From Pseudomonas sp. DG56-2 (GTDB taxonomy: Bacteria > Pseudomonadota > Gammaproteobacteria > Pseudomonadales > Pseudomonadaceae): 64,000 nucleotides of DNA. The stretch covers positions 2,000,501 through 2,064,500 of the forward strand of contig NZ_CP032311.1 in the NCBI RefSeq assembly GCF_004803755.1, written 5' to 3'. Both the position numbers and the translations under genes were made by a program. The number at the start of each line of letters is the position of its first letter. Position 1 is the first letter of the stretch. Below are positions 8,715 through 18,000 of the stretch, piece by piece. Below the pieces are notes generated by a model. The model was given only the letters and a program-made list of their open reading frames with translations. It searched no databases and was not told the origin of the DNA.

Positions 8715-9632
8715 TTAGCTGTTGCCTGCCGCCAATGCATTCACGACTTGCTCGACACTTGCCTTGAGCCCGGCCAGGGTGTCTTGCGGGTCGGTATCGA
8801 TCACGAGCAACTTGGCGCCGGAGGCGCTGATCACGTCGGCCACTTCCTTGCTCGGTTGTTTGTGGTGCAGTACCAGGGCCACCTCCTGTTCCTTGAGTTC
8901 ATCGCCCAGTTGCTTGAGCGCCGCCGCACTCCATTGGTCATCCGCCACGTGTGGGTGGTCGATCAGGTCCAGATTCAGGCCGCTGATCAGGTAGTCCAGG
9001 CGCTCCGAGAGGTTGATCACGCTGAGGTTGTCGGCATCGGCCAGGCGCGATTCGCTGCCGGCGCTAAGTTCCAGCAACTGGCGTTTGACGCTCGCCAGGT
9101 TGGCCTGGATTTTGGTTTGATCTTTCGGGCTCAGGCGGCCAAGGTCATGGGCCAGCACATCGGCCATGCGGCCCAGGTTGGTCGGGTTCAGCCATGGGTA
9201 GGCGCTGAAGGCATCGTTGCCTTGTACCGCGATGCCCGGCAGGGCACCGTCAACTGGGCGTGCAGCATCTATTTCAATAATGCGGATGTTACTGCGCCGG
9301 GCGATTGGGTAGAGCGGGTCGTCACTCCAGATCGAGCGCAAGGCGACAACGGCATCGGCTTGGCCGGCCGCTTTCTGCAGGCTGGCGCCGCCGCGGCCGC
9401 TGAAGTAGGACGGTTGGCGCGATGCCGGAATGTTCGCAGGCGCAGCGCGCTCCAGCTTGACCGTGGTGCCGTCGAGCAAGGCGCTGGCCAAAGTATGGGT
9501 GACAGGCAGCGAGGCAAGGACGCTGACGGCGGCCTGTGGCTGCGCGACAGCCGCGGCGTTCTCGGCCTGGCTGAGTGCGGGCAGGCCAGCCAGGGCCAGG
9601 GCCAGGCACAGATGCTTGAGGTCGAAGGTCAT
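8715..9632 (-). CDS. fpvF: Periplasmic metal/siderophore-binding protein FpvF-like
   Basis: 305-aa ZnuA/TroA-type periplasmic protein with a signal peptide ending at LSQA. Mature landmarks include SVLASLPVTHTLASALLDGT, a SGRGGASLQKAAGQADAVV segment in place of the usual histidine ligand region, and a C-terminal LLVIDTDPQDTLAG. It is the last gene of the fpvGHJKCDEF operon and overlaps fpvE by 4 nt. In P. aeruginosa FpvF interacts with pyoverdine in the periplasm together with FpvC. Two binding proteins per transporter, one canonical (FpvC) and one diverged (this one), fit that system. Confidence 0.82.
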   Translation of the reverse strand: MTFDLKHLCLALALAGLPALSQAENAAAVAQPQAAVSVLASLPVTHTLASALLDGTTVKLERAAPANIPASRQPSYFSGRGGASLQKAAGQADAVVALRSIWSDDPLYPIARRSNIRIIEIDAARPVDGALPGIAVQGNDAFSAYPWLNPTNLGRMADVLAHDLGRLSPKDQTKIQANLASVKRQLLELSAGSESRLADADNLSVINLSERLDYLISGLNLDLIDHPHVADDQWSAAALKQLGDELKEQEVALVLHHKQPSKEVADVISASGAKLLVIDTDPQDTLAGLKASVEQVVNALAAGNS

Positions 9633-10528
9633 GCCGGGTTTCCTTGCAGGCGTGGAACAAGGCCGCGGGCGAGGGCGGCGAGGGCGAAGCAGCAGCCCGC
9701 GACGAGAATGATTGCCGCGCCCGAGGGCACCGGCAGATCAAAGACAATCGGCAGCAGGATCCCGACCAGGGTGCTCAAGGTCGCGATCACGACCGAGGCC
9801 CAGAAGAACCCCTTCAGCGATTGGCTGATCAGGCGTGCCGCCGCAGCCGGAATCACCAGCAGGGCACCGACCAGGATTGCGCCGATGACTTTCACCGCTG
9901 CCACGGTGACCAGGGTAACCAGAATCACGAACAGGTAATCCAGGCTCTTCACCGCTACGCCGCGTACTGCTGCCAACTGCGGGTTGAAGCTGGCCAGCAT
10001 GATGCGATTGTACAGCGGCAGGGCCAGCGCCAGTACCAGGGTGCCGACGATACCCAGCACCAGCAGGTCTTGGCCGTTGACGGTGAGTACCGAACCGAAC
10101 AGGACGTTTTCAAGGATGTGCACGTTGATCTTGCCGGCCAGCATCAGCAGCAGGCTGGCGCCCAACGCGAGGGAGACAGAAAGAAATACGCCAATCAAGG
10201 TGTCGGGTGAAAGCCCGGTACGGTTGCGCAGAAAGTTCAGCAGGATGCCGAACAGCAGGCAGTAGCCGAACAAGCTGCCATAGGGGCCGGTGTAGGGCTC
10301 GCCGAGCAGAATGCCGATAGCCACCCCGGTGAGTGCGGCGTGGCCGACAGCTTCAGAGAAGAAAGCGAAACGCTTGACTACCACCAGGGTGCCGAGCCCG
10401 CCCAATACCGGACCGATCATCAGGCCGGCGAGCAGGGCGTTGACCACAAAGCCGTAGGCCAGGGCTTCAGGCAGATAGCCGGAGCTGGCCCAGCCCTGGA
10501 TCAGCAGGCGAAATTCTTCGTAGTTCAT
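9629..10528 (-). CDS. fpvE: ABC-3 family metal transporter permease FpvE-like
   Basis: 299-aa inner-membrane permease of the ZnuB/MntB-like ABC-3 family with about eight hydrophobic segments (for example AYGFVVNALLAGLMIGPVLGG, LLVLGIVGTLVLALALPLY, VIGAILVGALLVIPAAAARL). The latter is the conserved AxxVG.LLLIPAA region of these permeases. Start and stop overlap both neighbours (fpvD by 1 nt, fpvF by 4 nt), showing tight translational coupling. It is expected to move iron released from ferripyoverdine into the cytoplasm together with the FpvD ATPase. Confidence 0.87.
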   Translation of the reverse strand: MNYEEFRLLIQGWASSGYLPEALAYGFVVNALLAGLMIGPVLGGLGTLVVVKRFAFFSEAVGHAALTGVAIGILLGEPYTGPYGSLFGYCLLFGILLNFLRNRTGLSPDTLIGVFLSVSLALGASLLLMLAGKINVHILENVLFGSVLTVNGQDLLVLGIVGTLVLALALPLYNRIMLASFNPQLAAVRGVAVKSLDYLFVILVTLVTVAAVKVIGAILVGALLVIPAAAARLISQSLKGFFWASVVIATLSTLVGILLPIVFDLPVPSGAAIILVAGCCFALAALARGLVPRLQGNPA

Positions 10529-11277
10529 CAGACGGTGCTCTCGCTGCGCGGGTGGATGGAGAACAGACTGAGCAGGCGATCCGGCGTCAGCGCCTGCTTG
10601 GGCGGTTCATCGAACAACACGCGGCGGCTCAGACCAGTGACCTTGTCGGCCAGGCGTGCCACCGCTTGCAGGTCATGCTCGATCCACAGCACGGTAGTGC
10701 CAGCGGCGCGCCAGTCCAGCAGCAAACGCTCGAACACCTGGATACCCGCTTCGTCCAGCGCTGACATGGGCTCATCCAGTACCAGCAGTTGCGGAGCCGG
10801 TATCAGGCCCTGGGCCAGCAAGATGCGCTGGCGTTCGCCGCCCGAAAGGGCACCCATGCGCCGCTTGCGTTTGTCCAGCATGCCAACGCGTTCAAGCGCC
10901 GCATCAATCGCCGGACCTACCCTGCGCGACAAACCAAGAAAGGCCGGGCGTCGCTGGCACATGGCGGCCATGAAGTCGTCGACAGTCATCGGCAAGCCGC
11001 GGTCGAATTCCAGGGCCTGGGGAACATAGCCAATCACGTGGCTATCGCCAGGCCAGGTCAACGTCAGTTGGCCCTGGTGCGGCATCTGTCCGAGCAACGT
11101 CTTGACCAGCGAGCTCTTGCCGCCGCCATTAGGGCCCACCAGTGCATGCACGCTACCGGCAGCGACCTTGAAGCTGACCTGATCGAGAATCCGAGTGCGG
11201 CCCAAGGTCAGGTCAATGCCGGCAAACTCGATATCCGGCCCGCAGGGTTGGCGGGTGACGGTTTCGGCAACAGTCAT
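10528..11277 (-). CDS. fpvD: ABC transporter ATP-binding protein FpvD-like
   Basis: 249-aa ATPase. Walker A is GPNGGGKSS (variant with Gly-Gly), the signature is LSGGERQR, Walker B is LLVLDEP, and the switch histidine is in LWIEHD. The family is that of zinc/manganese/iron ABC importers. It overlaps fpvC by 4 nt and fpvE by 1 nt. It should energise FpvE-mediated iron uptake. Confidence 0.88.
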   Translation of the reverse strand: MTVAETVTRQPCGPDIEFAGIDLTLGRTRILDQVSFKVAAGSVHALVGPNGGGKSSLVKTLLGQMPHQGQLTLTWPGDSHVIGYVPQALEFDRGLPMTVDDFMAAMCQRRPAFLGLSRRVGPAIDAALERVGMLDKRKRRMGALSGGERQRILLAQGLIPAPQLLVLDEPMSALDEAGIQVFERLLLDWRAAGTTVLWIEHDLQAVARLADKVTGLSRRVLFDEPPKQALTPDRLLSLFSIHPRSESTV

Positions 11278-12194
11278 GCCTTGGACTCCTTGATCGCCCG
11301 CACCACGGTATCGAGGTTGCGCTTCATCTCGACCTCGTACTTCTCCTTGCTGTAGTCGCCATAGGAGATGTGCGTCAGCGGGTAGATCTTCACCCCGGAC
11401 TCACGTTGGATGGTCTCGACGTAGGCGGAGGGGAAGTCCATCTCCGAGAAAATGACCTTAACGTCGAGAGCCCTGAGTTGGTCAATGGTCTTCTTCAGTT
11501 GGCTCGGGCTCGGCTCGATACCGTGTGCTGGCTCGACCACCGCGGTGACTTCCAGGCCGAACTCACGTACCAGGTAGTCATAGGCCGCATGGATAGTGGC
11601 GACGCGGAACTCGGCTCCCGGCGCTTCAGTGACTTGCGCCAGAGCATCGGCACGCAGCTTGCGCAGACGCTTGGCATAGGCACGGGCGTTCTGGCTGTAG
11701 TACTTGGCGTTGTCCGGGTCGAGCTTGCCCAGTTCACGGGCGATGTTGTTGACCTGGGCGATGCTGGCACTGATAGACAGGAAGGTATGCGGATTGACTA
11801 CTTTGCCCGCACCGCGCGCGGCAACACCGGTGGCAGCGAGCAGCGGCACGTTGGTGTTGGATTCGATCACGGTAATCTGCGGCTTTTCGCTGGCGGCAAT
11901 CATGCGATCGGCAAAATCATCGTGGCCGATGCCATTGAGGACGACCACATCGAGGCTGCCGATGCGCTTGATGTCTTCGGCGCGTGGCTCGTAAGCATGA
12001 GGATTGAAGCCCGCAGGAATCAGTGGCACCACTTCGGCCTTGTCACCGACGATGTTGGCAACGTAACTGTAATAGGGGTGCAGGGTGATGCCGATACGCA
12101 GCGGCTTGCCGTTGACCTCGGCCTGCGCCAGGGTAGGCAGGGCCAAGGCGATGAACACCGTGAAAAGACGACGAGCGAGGGCGGAGCGAAGCAT
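11274..12194 (-). CDS. fpvC: Periplasmic metal-binding protein FpvC-like
   Basis: 306-aa ZnuA/TroA-family binding protein with a signal peptide ending TLAQA. The metal-ligand residues are in canonical places: His in ITLHPYYSYV, His in GFNPHAYEP, His in NPHTFLS, His in VATIHAAYDYL, and an acidic residue in IFSEMDFPS. It begins 14 nt after fpvK and overlaps fpvD by 4 nt. In P. aeruginosa FpvC acts as the ferrous-iron-binding partner of the FpvDE transporter and works with FpvF. Confidence 0.87.
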   Translation of the reverse strand: MLRSALARRLFTVFIALALPTLAQAEVNGKPLRIGITLHPYYSYVANIVGDKAEVVPLIPAGFNPHAYEPRAEDIKRIGSLDVVVLNGIGHDDFADRMIAASEKPQITVIESNTNVPLLAATGVAARGAGKVVNPHTFLSISASIAQVNNIARELGKLDPDNAKYYSQNARAYAKRLRKLRADALAQVTEAPGAEFRVATIHAAYDYLVREFGLEVTAVVEPAHGIEPSPSQLKKTIDQLRALDVKVIFSEMDFPSAYVETIQRESGVKIYPLTHISYGDYSKEKYEVEMKRNLDTVVRAIKESKA

Positions 12195-12208
12195 GGGGCG
12201 TCCTTGTG

Positions 12209-12778
12209 TCAGTGGCGATGCTGGCGCGTGACGCCGGCGTCGTATTGGGCGGCGATCTGCTGCCAGCCAGCGGCAATCAGGGCCGCAGCGCTCAGATCAG
12301 GAGGGACGCTGGCATCAGCCTTGCGCTGAAGCCAGACATCGGCAACGCCGTCATGGGTGGCAGGTATCAGCAGCAGGAAGCTGCCGGCTACTGTCGGCGA
12401 CTGGCTCAAGCCCAGGTAGGCCTGTTCGCCGAGTCGTTGCCATTGATGCTCACCACGGCTGGCGCTGCTGGCATCCTGGGTAAACGGCGGGAAGCCTTCG
12501 TCGGCCAGCACCTCTACCGCAAGCAGATGCTGCTCTTCTTCGTGGCGTAGCTGGATTTCATCGAAAGCGACCCGCAGGTCGGCGTACACACCTTGCTCAG
12601 CAGCGTTCAAATCGCGCCGGGCATCGAGTTGATGAGCTTCGATGCTGACTTCGTCATGATGCTCGCCGCGCAGCGCGACAATACCTGCGGCCACCGCCAG
12701 GATGAACAGACTTACCAGCAGCACATACAAGGTTTCGTGCCCGGCGCCGGCCGGGCGTACTACCTGGACCCGGCTCAT
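12209..12778 (-). CDS. fpvK: Single-pass inner-membrane protein FpvK-like
   Basis: 189 aa. One N-terminal membrane helix (about residues 16-40, LYVLLVSLFILAVAAGIVAL) precedes a periplasmic region that begins with a helical, charged part (HHDEVSIEAHQLDARRDLNAAEQGVYADLR). It has no recognisable enzyme motif. The ATG overlaps the fpvJ stop codon (ATGA). Position fourth in the operon and size match FpvK of P. aeruginosa, a partner of the FpvG reductase. The C-terminus is His-rich (RQHRH). Confidence 0.78.
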   Translation of the reverse strand: MSRVQVVRPAGAGHETLYVLLVSLFILAVAAGIVALRGEHHDEVSIEAHQLDARRDLNAAEQGVYADLRVAFDEIQLRHEEEQHLLAVEVLADEGFPPFTQDASSASRGEHQWQRLGEQAYLGLSQSPTVAGSFLLLIPATHDGVADVWLQRKADASVPPDLSAAALIAAGWQQIAAQYDAGVTRQHRH

Positions 12779-13098
12779 TGCTCGATATCTGCGTAGTCGA
12801 TTTCCACCACGTGACCGGGGCCGGCGTCGAACAGCACGTAGAACTCGCCTTCAGGGCGCTTGAAGGTCAGCTTGGAGTTTTCCCCAAGCTTGCCAGGCAC
12901 CAGGATTTCTTCGTTGTAGCCAATCACATCGAGGGTTACCCCCGGGGCGCCGCTGCCATCGGAAAAGCCGCCGGTGCATTCGATCTGCTCCCCGTCGATC
13001 GGCTTGCACTCACACATCGGGTTGTGGGCCAGGGCGGGGCTGGCAACGCCCAGCAACAGCAAGGGCAGGAGCAGCCTGCACGCGGTGGACTTCATCAT
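12775..13098 (-). CDS. fpvJ: Small periplasmic protein FpvJ-like
   Basis: 107 aa with a signal peptide (MMKSTACRLLLPLLLLG, cleavage near SPALA) and a mature domain starting HNPMCECKPIDGEQIECTGG, with three Cys that could bind metal or form a disulfide. The C-terminal half is a short beta-rich domain. I start it at the ATG at 13098: GGAGG lies 7 nt upstream and the codon overlaps the fpvH stop; the frame is open further upstream inside fpvH but that is not a start. Its position matches FpvJ, which helps FpvG in periplasmic iron reduction. Confidence 0.8.
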   Translation of the reverse strand: MMKSTACRLLLPLLLLGVASPALAHNPMCECKPIDGEQIECTGGFSDGSGAPGVTLDVIGYNEEILVPGKLGENSKLTFKRPEGEFYVLFDAGPGHVVEIDYADIEQ

Positions 13099-13631
13099 TT
13101 GCCTCCTTGTTTGGTCAGCCAGGCAACGGTAGCCGGTGATGCCTTGGCCAGCGGGATGGATGCCTGGTGCATGCTGCCGTCCCAGCCTTCGAGGGTGATC
13201 CAGATTTCGGCGTCCGGACGGGTCTTGGGCGCGATCGGCAGACTGTTGCCCATGCGATAGGGCGGGCCGAAGAAGATGGTGCCCGCGGCGCGCAAGCTGC
13301 GCGGCTTGCCGATACGCAGGTAGGCAGCCTTGACCTTGTCGATGCAGGTCTTGCACACGCTGGCGTTGAAGGTTTTGAAATAGCCTGCCGGGCCGTCGGC
13401 CAGCGGCGCTTCATCGCGCAGTTCGGCCAAGCGGATACTCCAGGGGCCGACCTGAATTTCACCCAGGTCTCGCTCACCCAGGCCACTGTCGCCACGGAAC
13501 AGGGCAGCGTCGGCAAAGTACTTGGGCATGAATCCCAGGGGAATCAGCAACAGCAAAATGTTCAAATGAAAACGCCATTTGTGCCAAAAACGGCTCAATG
13601 GGCTTTGTGGCGCAACTGCTGCCTTGCTCAT
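13095..13631 (-). CDS. fpvH: Inner-membrane/periplasmic protein FpvH-like
   Basis: 178 aa. One membrane segment near the N-terminus (about residues 20-40, RFHLNILLLLIPLGFMP) is followed by a periplasmic domain containing a CxxC (VCKTCIDK). Start overlaps the fpvG stop by 4 nt and its stop overlaps the fpvJ start. In P. aeruginosa FpvH is required with FpvG, FpvJ and FpvK for efficient iron release from ferripyoverdine. The CxxC could bear on electron transfer, but this is inference. Confidence 0.8.
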   Translation of the reverse strand: MSKAAVAPQSPLSRFWHKWRFHLNILLLLIPLGFMPKYFADAALFRGDSGLGERDLGEIQVGPWSIRLAELRDEAPLADGPAGYFKTFNASVCKTCIDKVKAAYLRIGKPRSLRAAGTIFFGPPYRMGNSLPIAPKTRPDAEIWITLEGWDGSMHQASIPLAKASPATVAWLTKQGGK

Positions 13632-14833
13632 AGGCTGGCCTCCGTAGCGGTGTCGGTGCTGGCTTTGCTGCCCTTGCGTGGCGCGCGCTCGCTACGTTTG
13701 AGGGCTGCGGCAGTGGCTTGAGCGGTACGTTTGGTCCAGATCAGCAGGCCGCTGAGCACCATCATCGACAGCAGCAGGCCAAAGAACGCCCAGATCAGCT
13801 TGATAGCCAGGCCGCCGAAGTCCCCGGTGTGCAACGGTCGCATCGACTCGGTGACAAATTCTACGGCCGAGCGATCGCTGAGCAGGAACTGCGCCTCGAT
13901 CTTGCTGTTGTAGGGGTTGACGTTGACAGTCTGGAACATCAGCGGATACCAGCCGCGACCGCCCAGGTATACGTGGGAATAGGCGTTGCCGGGCAGGGTG
14001 ACGAAGCTCACATCGAGGCCGGCGATTTGTTCCTTGGCGATTCGCGTGGCGTCATCAAGGCTGATGCGTGGTGCCGGTTCGCCGGTTTCGGTGCGTGGCA
14101 CATCCTCACGGGCAATGACCGGTACCACAGGCTCGGTAGAGAGGGTTACGTGGTTGTCGGCCAGAATTGCCTGGATCAAAAACCAGGTGCCGGTGATCGA
14201 GATCACTGCAATGAACCAGATCGACCAGATGCCGCTCAAGCGATGGAAGTCGCCCCAGAAAATGCGCGCGCCGTGGTTGAAGCGCAATGTGGGCTTGAAG
14301 AAGCCTTTCCAGAAGCGTTTATACACAACCAGTCCGGTCACCAAGGAGGCCAGCATCGGCAGGCCAAGCAAGGACACCAAGTACCAGCCCCAGCTGTAGC
14401 CGTTGGTAAAGGGCACCAACCACCACCCATGCAGGGCGCGGGTAAAGGCTTCGAAGTTGAAGTCTGGCACCTTGCCCTGCACGGCCCCGGTGTAGGGGTT
14501 CACGTACAGCGTCGGGGCGCTGCCATCAGGGTAGGTGACCGAGGCGTTGAGGGCGAAGTGCGAGCCGTCCGGTTGGCTGAGAAAGCGCACCGCCATGTCC
14601 GGCTCGGCCCTGTGCAGCGCGTCGAGCACCTGCTGGAAGCTCAACGGCTGGGCATCGTCACTCGGCTTGCTGGCGCGCACATCCGGGTTGGCCAGCCAGA
14701 CGATTTCCTGGCTGACCACTGCCAAGGTGCCGGTAACGCATACGATCAGGACGAAAAACCAGATCGGCAAGGCGAGCCAGCTGTGCACCAGAAACCACAG
14801 TCTGGACTTGGATTTTTTCTGTTTTTGGGACAT
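13628..14833 (-). CDS. fpvG: PepSY-type inner-membrane reductase FpvG-like
   Basis: 401-aa PepSY-associated membrane protein with four transmembrane helices: about residues 12-45 (WLALPIWFFVLIVCVTGTLAV), 140-170, 195-220 (HRLSGIWSIWFIAVISITGTW) and 340-370. Conserved histidines near the helices (HSWLALP, LHGWW, FHRLSG, LHTGDFGG) suit haem or electron transfer. The P. aeruginosa homologue reduces ferric iron of pyoverdine in the periplasm. It is the first gene of the operon and is divergent from NRPS-A over a 215-nt promoter region. The C-terminus is a basic cytosolic tail. Confidence 0.87.
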   Translation of the reverse strand: MSQKQKKSKSRLWFLVHSWLALPIWFFVLIVCVTGTLAVVSQEIVWLANPDVRASKPSDDAQPLSFQQVLDALHRAEPDMAVRFLSQPDGSHFALNASVTYPDGSAPTLYVNPYTGAVQGKVPDFNFEAFTRALHGWWLVPFTNGYSWGWYLVSLLGLPMLASLVTGLVVYKRFWKGFFKPTLRFNHGARIFWGDFHRLSGIWSIWFIAVISITGTWFLIQAILADNHVTLSTEPVVPVIAREDVPRTETGEPAPRISLDDATRIAKEQIAGLDVSFVTLPGNAYSHVYLGGRGWYPLMFQTVNVNPYNSKIEAQFLLSDRSAVEFVTESMRPLHTGDFGGLAIKLIWAFFGLLLSMMVLSGLLIWTKRTAQATAAALKRSERAPRKGSKASTDTATEASL

Positions 14834-15048
14834 TGCAGGTGTCTTTTCAGAGAAATTGAGGTCGAGCCGATGCTCAGCCTGGGGACTGCATTAGTAAAGA
14901 CGAACGAGAATCGTAAAACCCGCAGATCCAGTTGAAAGCAAATGTTTCGGTTTTGCTGAACGATATACCTATTGTCGTTAATTTTCATTCGCGTTCATCC
15001 GTTTTTCTTTGACTACCGGGCCTAGAGGCTCGTTGTTCCCCTGGATGG
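14834..15048. promoter_or_regulatory. Divergent promoter region fpvG / NRPS-A
   Basis: 215-nt AT-richer spacer between the fpv operon and the NRPS-A gene. On the + strand it contains the iron-starvation box described separately. For the fpvG direction I see only a weak candidate on the - strand (AAAAT-N18-CGT around 14962-14987). Around 14959-14979 is an imperfect inverted repeat (AACGATATAC / TATTGTCGTT), possibly an operator but not a clear Fur site. Confidence 0.5.
14979..15002 (+). promoter_or_regulatory. Iron-starvation (PvdS-type) promoter box upstream of NRPS-A
   Basis: TAATT at 14979-14983, a 16-nt spacer and CGT at 15000-15002, ending 46 nt before the NRPS-A start. It has the same core and the same spacer as the boxes at 5849 and 39380. 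It implies PvdS-like sigma control of the A-B-C operon. Confidence 0.72.
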
Positions 15049-18000
15049 ATGAAGTCGATGAACGCCGAAGATGCCCGCAAGCTTGCCCGCCGATTCATAG
15101 AGTTGCCGTTGGAAAAGCGCCGCATCTTTCTCCAGGGGTTGGCGCGCGAGGGGGTCGACTTTGCCCAGTTCCCCATTCCGGCCCAGGTGCCGGTGGCTGA
15201 ACGCGATGGCTTGTCGTATGCACAACAGCGTATGTGGTTGTTGTGGCAACTTGAGCCTGCCAGCGCCGCCTACAACCTGCTGGGTGCGGTGCGCCTGCGC
15301 GGTACGCTGGACATTGGTGCGCTGGAGCAGGCCTTTACCAGCCTGGTTGAGCGTCACGAAACCTTGCGCAGCGTGTTCATTCAGCAGGCCGATGAGCGAC
15401 TGGTGTTGGCGCCGATTGCGCAATGGCCGCAGGTGGAGCATCTGGACCTCAGTGACCTGGCTGACGCTGCTCGCGAGCAGCAGGTGGGTGCGCTCACTCA
15501 GCAGCGTGCCTTACAGCCCTTCGACCTGACACAAGGGCCGTTGATGCGTATAGCCCTGCTCAAGCTCAAGGCCGACGAGCATGTGCTGTTGCTGACCTTG
15601 CACCATATCGTCGCTGATGGCTGGTCGATGAACGTGCTGATCGAAGAATTCACTCGGTTGTACACGGCGCACCTGGACCAGCAGGTGCCGGCCTTGCCCG
15701 CTCTGGCTATCCAGTACAGTGACTACGCCTTGTGGCAGCGACGCTGGCTGGAGGCGGGCGAGCAGCAGCGCCAATTGGACTACTGGCTCGAGCAATTGGG
15801 CAACGATCACCCAGCCCTGGAGTTGCCGCTCGATCATCCGCGCCCGGCGCAGGCCAGCTATCGCGGTCGACGTCTCGCGTTTTCTCTGGATCGGGCGTTG
15901 GTCGAGCAATTACGCAGTTTTGCCCGCCAGCACAACGTCACCCTGTTCATGCTGCTGCTGACTGCTTTCAACGTGCTGTTGCATCGTTACAGCGGCCAAC
16001 CGACCATCCGTGTCGGCTCACCTATCGCAAACCGCAACCGTGCCGAAGTGGAAGGGCTGATTGGCTGCTTTGTGAATACCCAGGTATTGAGTGCACATGT
16101 CGATGGGCAGCTCAGTGTCGCCAACTTGCTTGCTCAGGTGAAAGCGCTGGTGCTAGGTGCCCAGGCGCATCAGGACCTGCCGTTCGAGCAACTGGTCGAA
16201 GCCCTGAAGCTTGAGCGCGACGCCAGTCGCACACCCCTGTTCCAGGTCATGTACAACCATCAGCCACTCGTGGCGGATGTCGGTGATTATTCGCTGGCAT
16301 CTGGGTTGGTCCTGGAGCCGGTGCAATGGCAGGGGCGTACCACGCTGTTCGAGCTGACCCTGGATACCTATGAACAAGCCGGCGAATTGCGTGCCGCACT
16401 GACTTACGCCAGTGACCTGTTCGAAGCCGCGACCATCGACCGTCTCGCCAGCCATTGGCAAGTGATATTGCAGGCAATGGTGCAGAGCCCGCAGCAACGC
16501 ATCGGTGAGTTGCCCATGCTGGTGGGCGATGAACGCCAGGCCATTGTCCAGCAGTGGAACAAAGCATTGGTCGACTTCCCGGTCGAGCGTTGCCTGCACC
16601 AGATCATCGCCGAGCGTGCCCGTGAATGGCCCGATGCGGTGGCTGTGAGTTGTGGCGCCCAGCAGTTGACCTACGCCCAGCTCAACGGCCGCGCCAATGC
16701 CTTGGCCCATCGCTTGATCGCCCGTGGCGTCGGGCCGGATGTGCTGGTCGGGCTGGCGGTGGAGCGCAGCCTGGAAATGTTGGTGGGGCTGCTGGCGATT
16801 CTCAAGGCAGGCGGTGCTTATGTGCCGCTCGACCCAGCGTATCCAGACGATCGCCTGGCCTACATGATCGCCGACAGCGGCATTGCCCTGTTGCTGACCC
16901 AGGCCAGTTTGCAGGCACGGATGTCGGTGCCTGCGGTGGTGCCGGTGTTGTTGCTGGAAGACTCTGCTCAAGCGCTGCGTGAGGACGATCCGCTTACCCG
17001 CGTCAGCCCCGACAACCTCGCCTATGTCATTTACACATCGGGCTCCACCGGCATGCCCAAGGGCACTTTGCTCACCCATCGCAACGTCCTGCGCCTGTTT
17101 GCTGCCACCGACGACTGGTTTGGTTTTGGTCCGCAGGATGTCTGGAGCCTGTTCCACTCCTACGGCTTTGACTTCTCGGTCTGGGAGATTTTCGGTGCGC
17201 TGTTGCACGGTGGTCGATTGCTGGTGGTGCCGCACGAAGTCAGCCGTTCGCCGCGTGAGTTCTACCACCTGCTGTGCGCCGAAGGGGTGACGGTGCTCAA
17301 CCAGACACCGTCGGCGTTCAAGGCCTTGATGCAAGTGGCCTGCGCCGAACCTGCGCAGCACCTGTTGCGCAAAGTGATCTTCGGCGGCGAAGCGCTGGAC
17401 GTAAAGAGCCTGCGCCCCTGGTTCGAGCGCTTTGGTGACAGCGCGCCGCAACTGGTGAACATGTACGGCATCACCGAAACCACCGTGCACGTGACCTACC
17501 GGCCGCTGACCTTGGCTGACCTGGAGCAGGAAGCCAGCAGCCCGATTGGCGAGCCGATTGCCGACCTGTCGTGGTACCTGCTCGATGCCGATCTGAATCC
17601 AGTGCCCAAGGGTTGCGTCGGTGAGTTGTACATCGGCCGTGCCGGTTTGGCGCGCGGCTACCTCAATCGCGGTGACCTCAGTGCAAGCCGTTTTGTGCCC
17701 GATCCGTTCGGTAACGATGGCGGGCGCTTCTATCGCACCGGCGACCTGGCCCGCTATCAGGCTGACGGGGTGATCGAGTACATCGGCCGTATCGACCATC
17801 AATTGAAGATCCGCGGCTTCCGCATCGAATTGGGTGAGATCGAAGCGCGTCTGCTGGCCGATGAGGCTGTGGCCAGCGTGGTTGTACTGCCGTGGGGGGA
17901 GGGCGACGCCGTGCAACTGGTGGCTTACCTGGTGCCGCGCGATAGCGTGCTGCTCGATGCGCCCGGCGAGGTACAGGCGCAACTGCGCGATCAGCTCAAG

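Noticed and set aside
13099..13356. Longer fpvJ reading frame extending into fpvH.
   Set aside because: The upstream part is an out-of-frame reading of fpvH; the signal peptide and GGAGG place the start at 13098.
14962..14987. Iron-starvation box for fpvG on the minus strand (AAAAT-N18-CGT).
   Set aside because: Core and spacer both deviate, unlike the three clean boxes; listed only as a weak possibility in the promoter region entry.
16153..17982. Long open frame (about 600 codons) antisense to NRPS-A; a similar one antisense to NRPS-F at 47267-49072.
   Set aside because: They are by-products of high-GC codon use: no ribosome binding site, compositionally odd His/Gln/Val-rich proteins, and they recur in each duplicated A domain.
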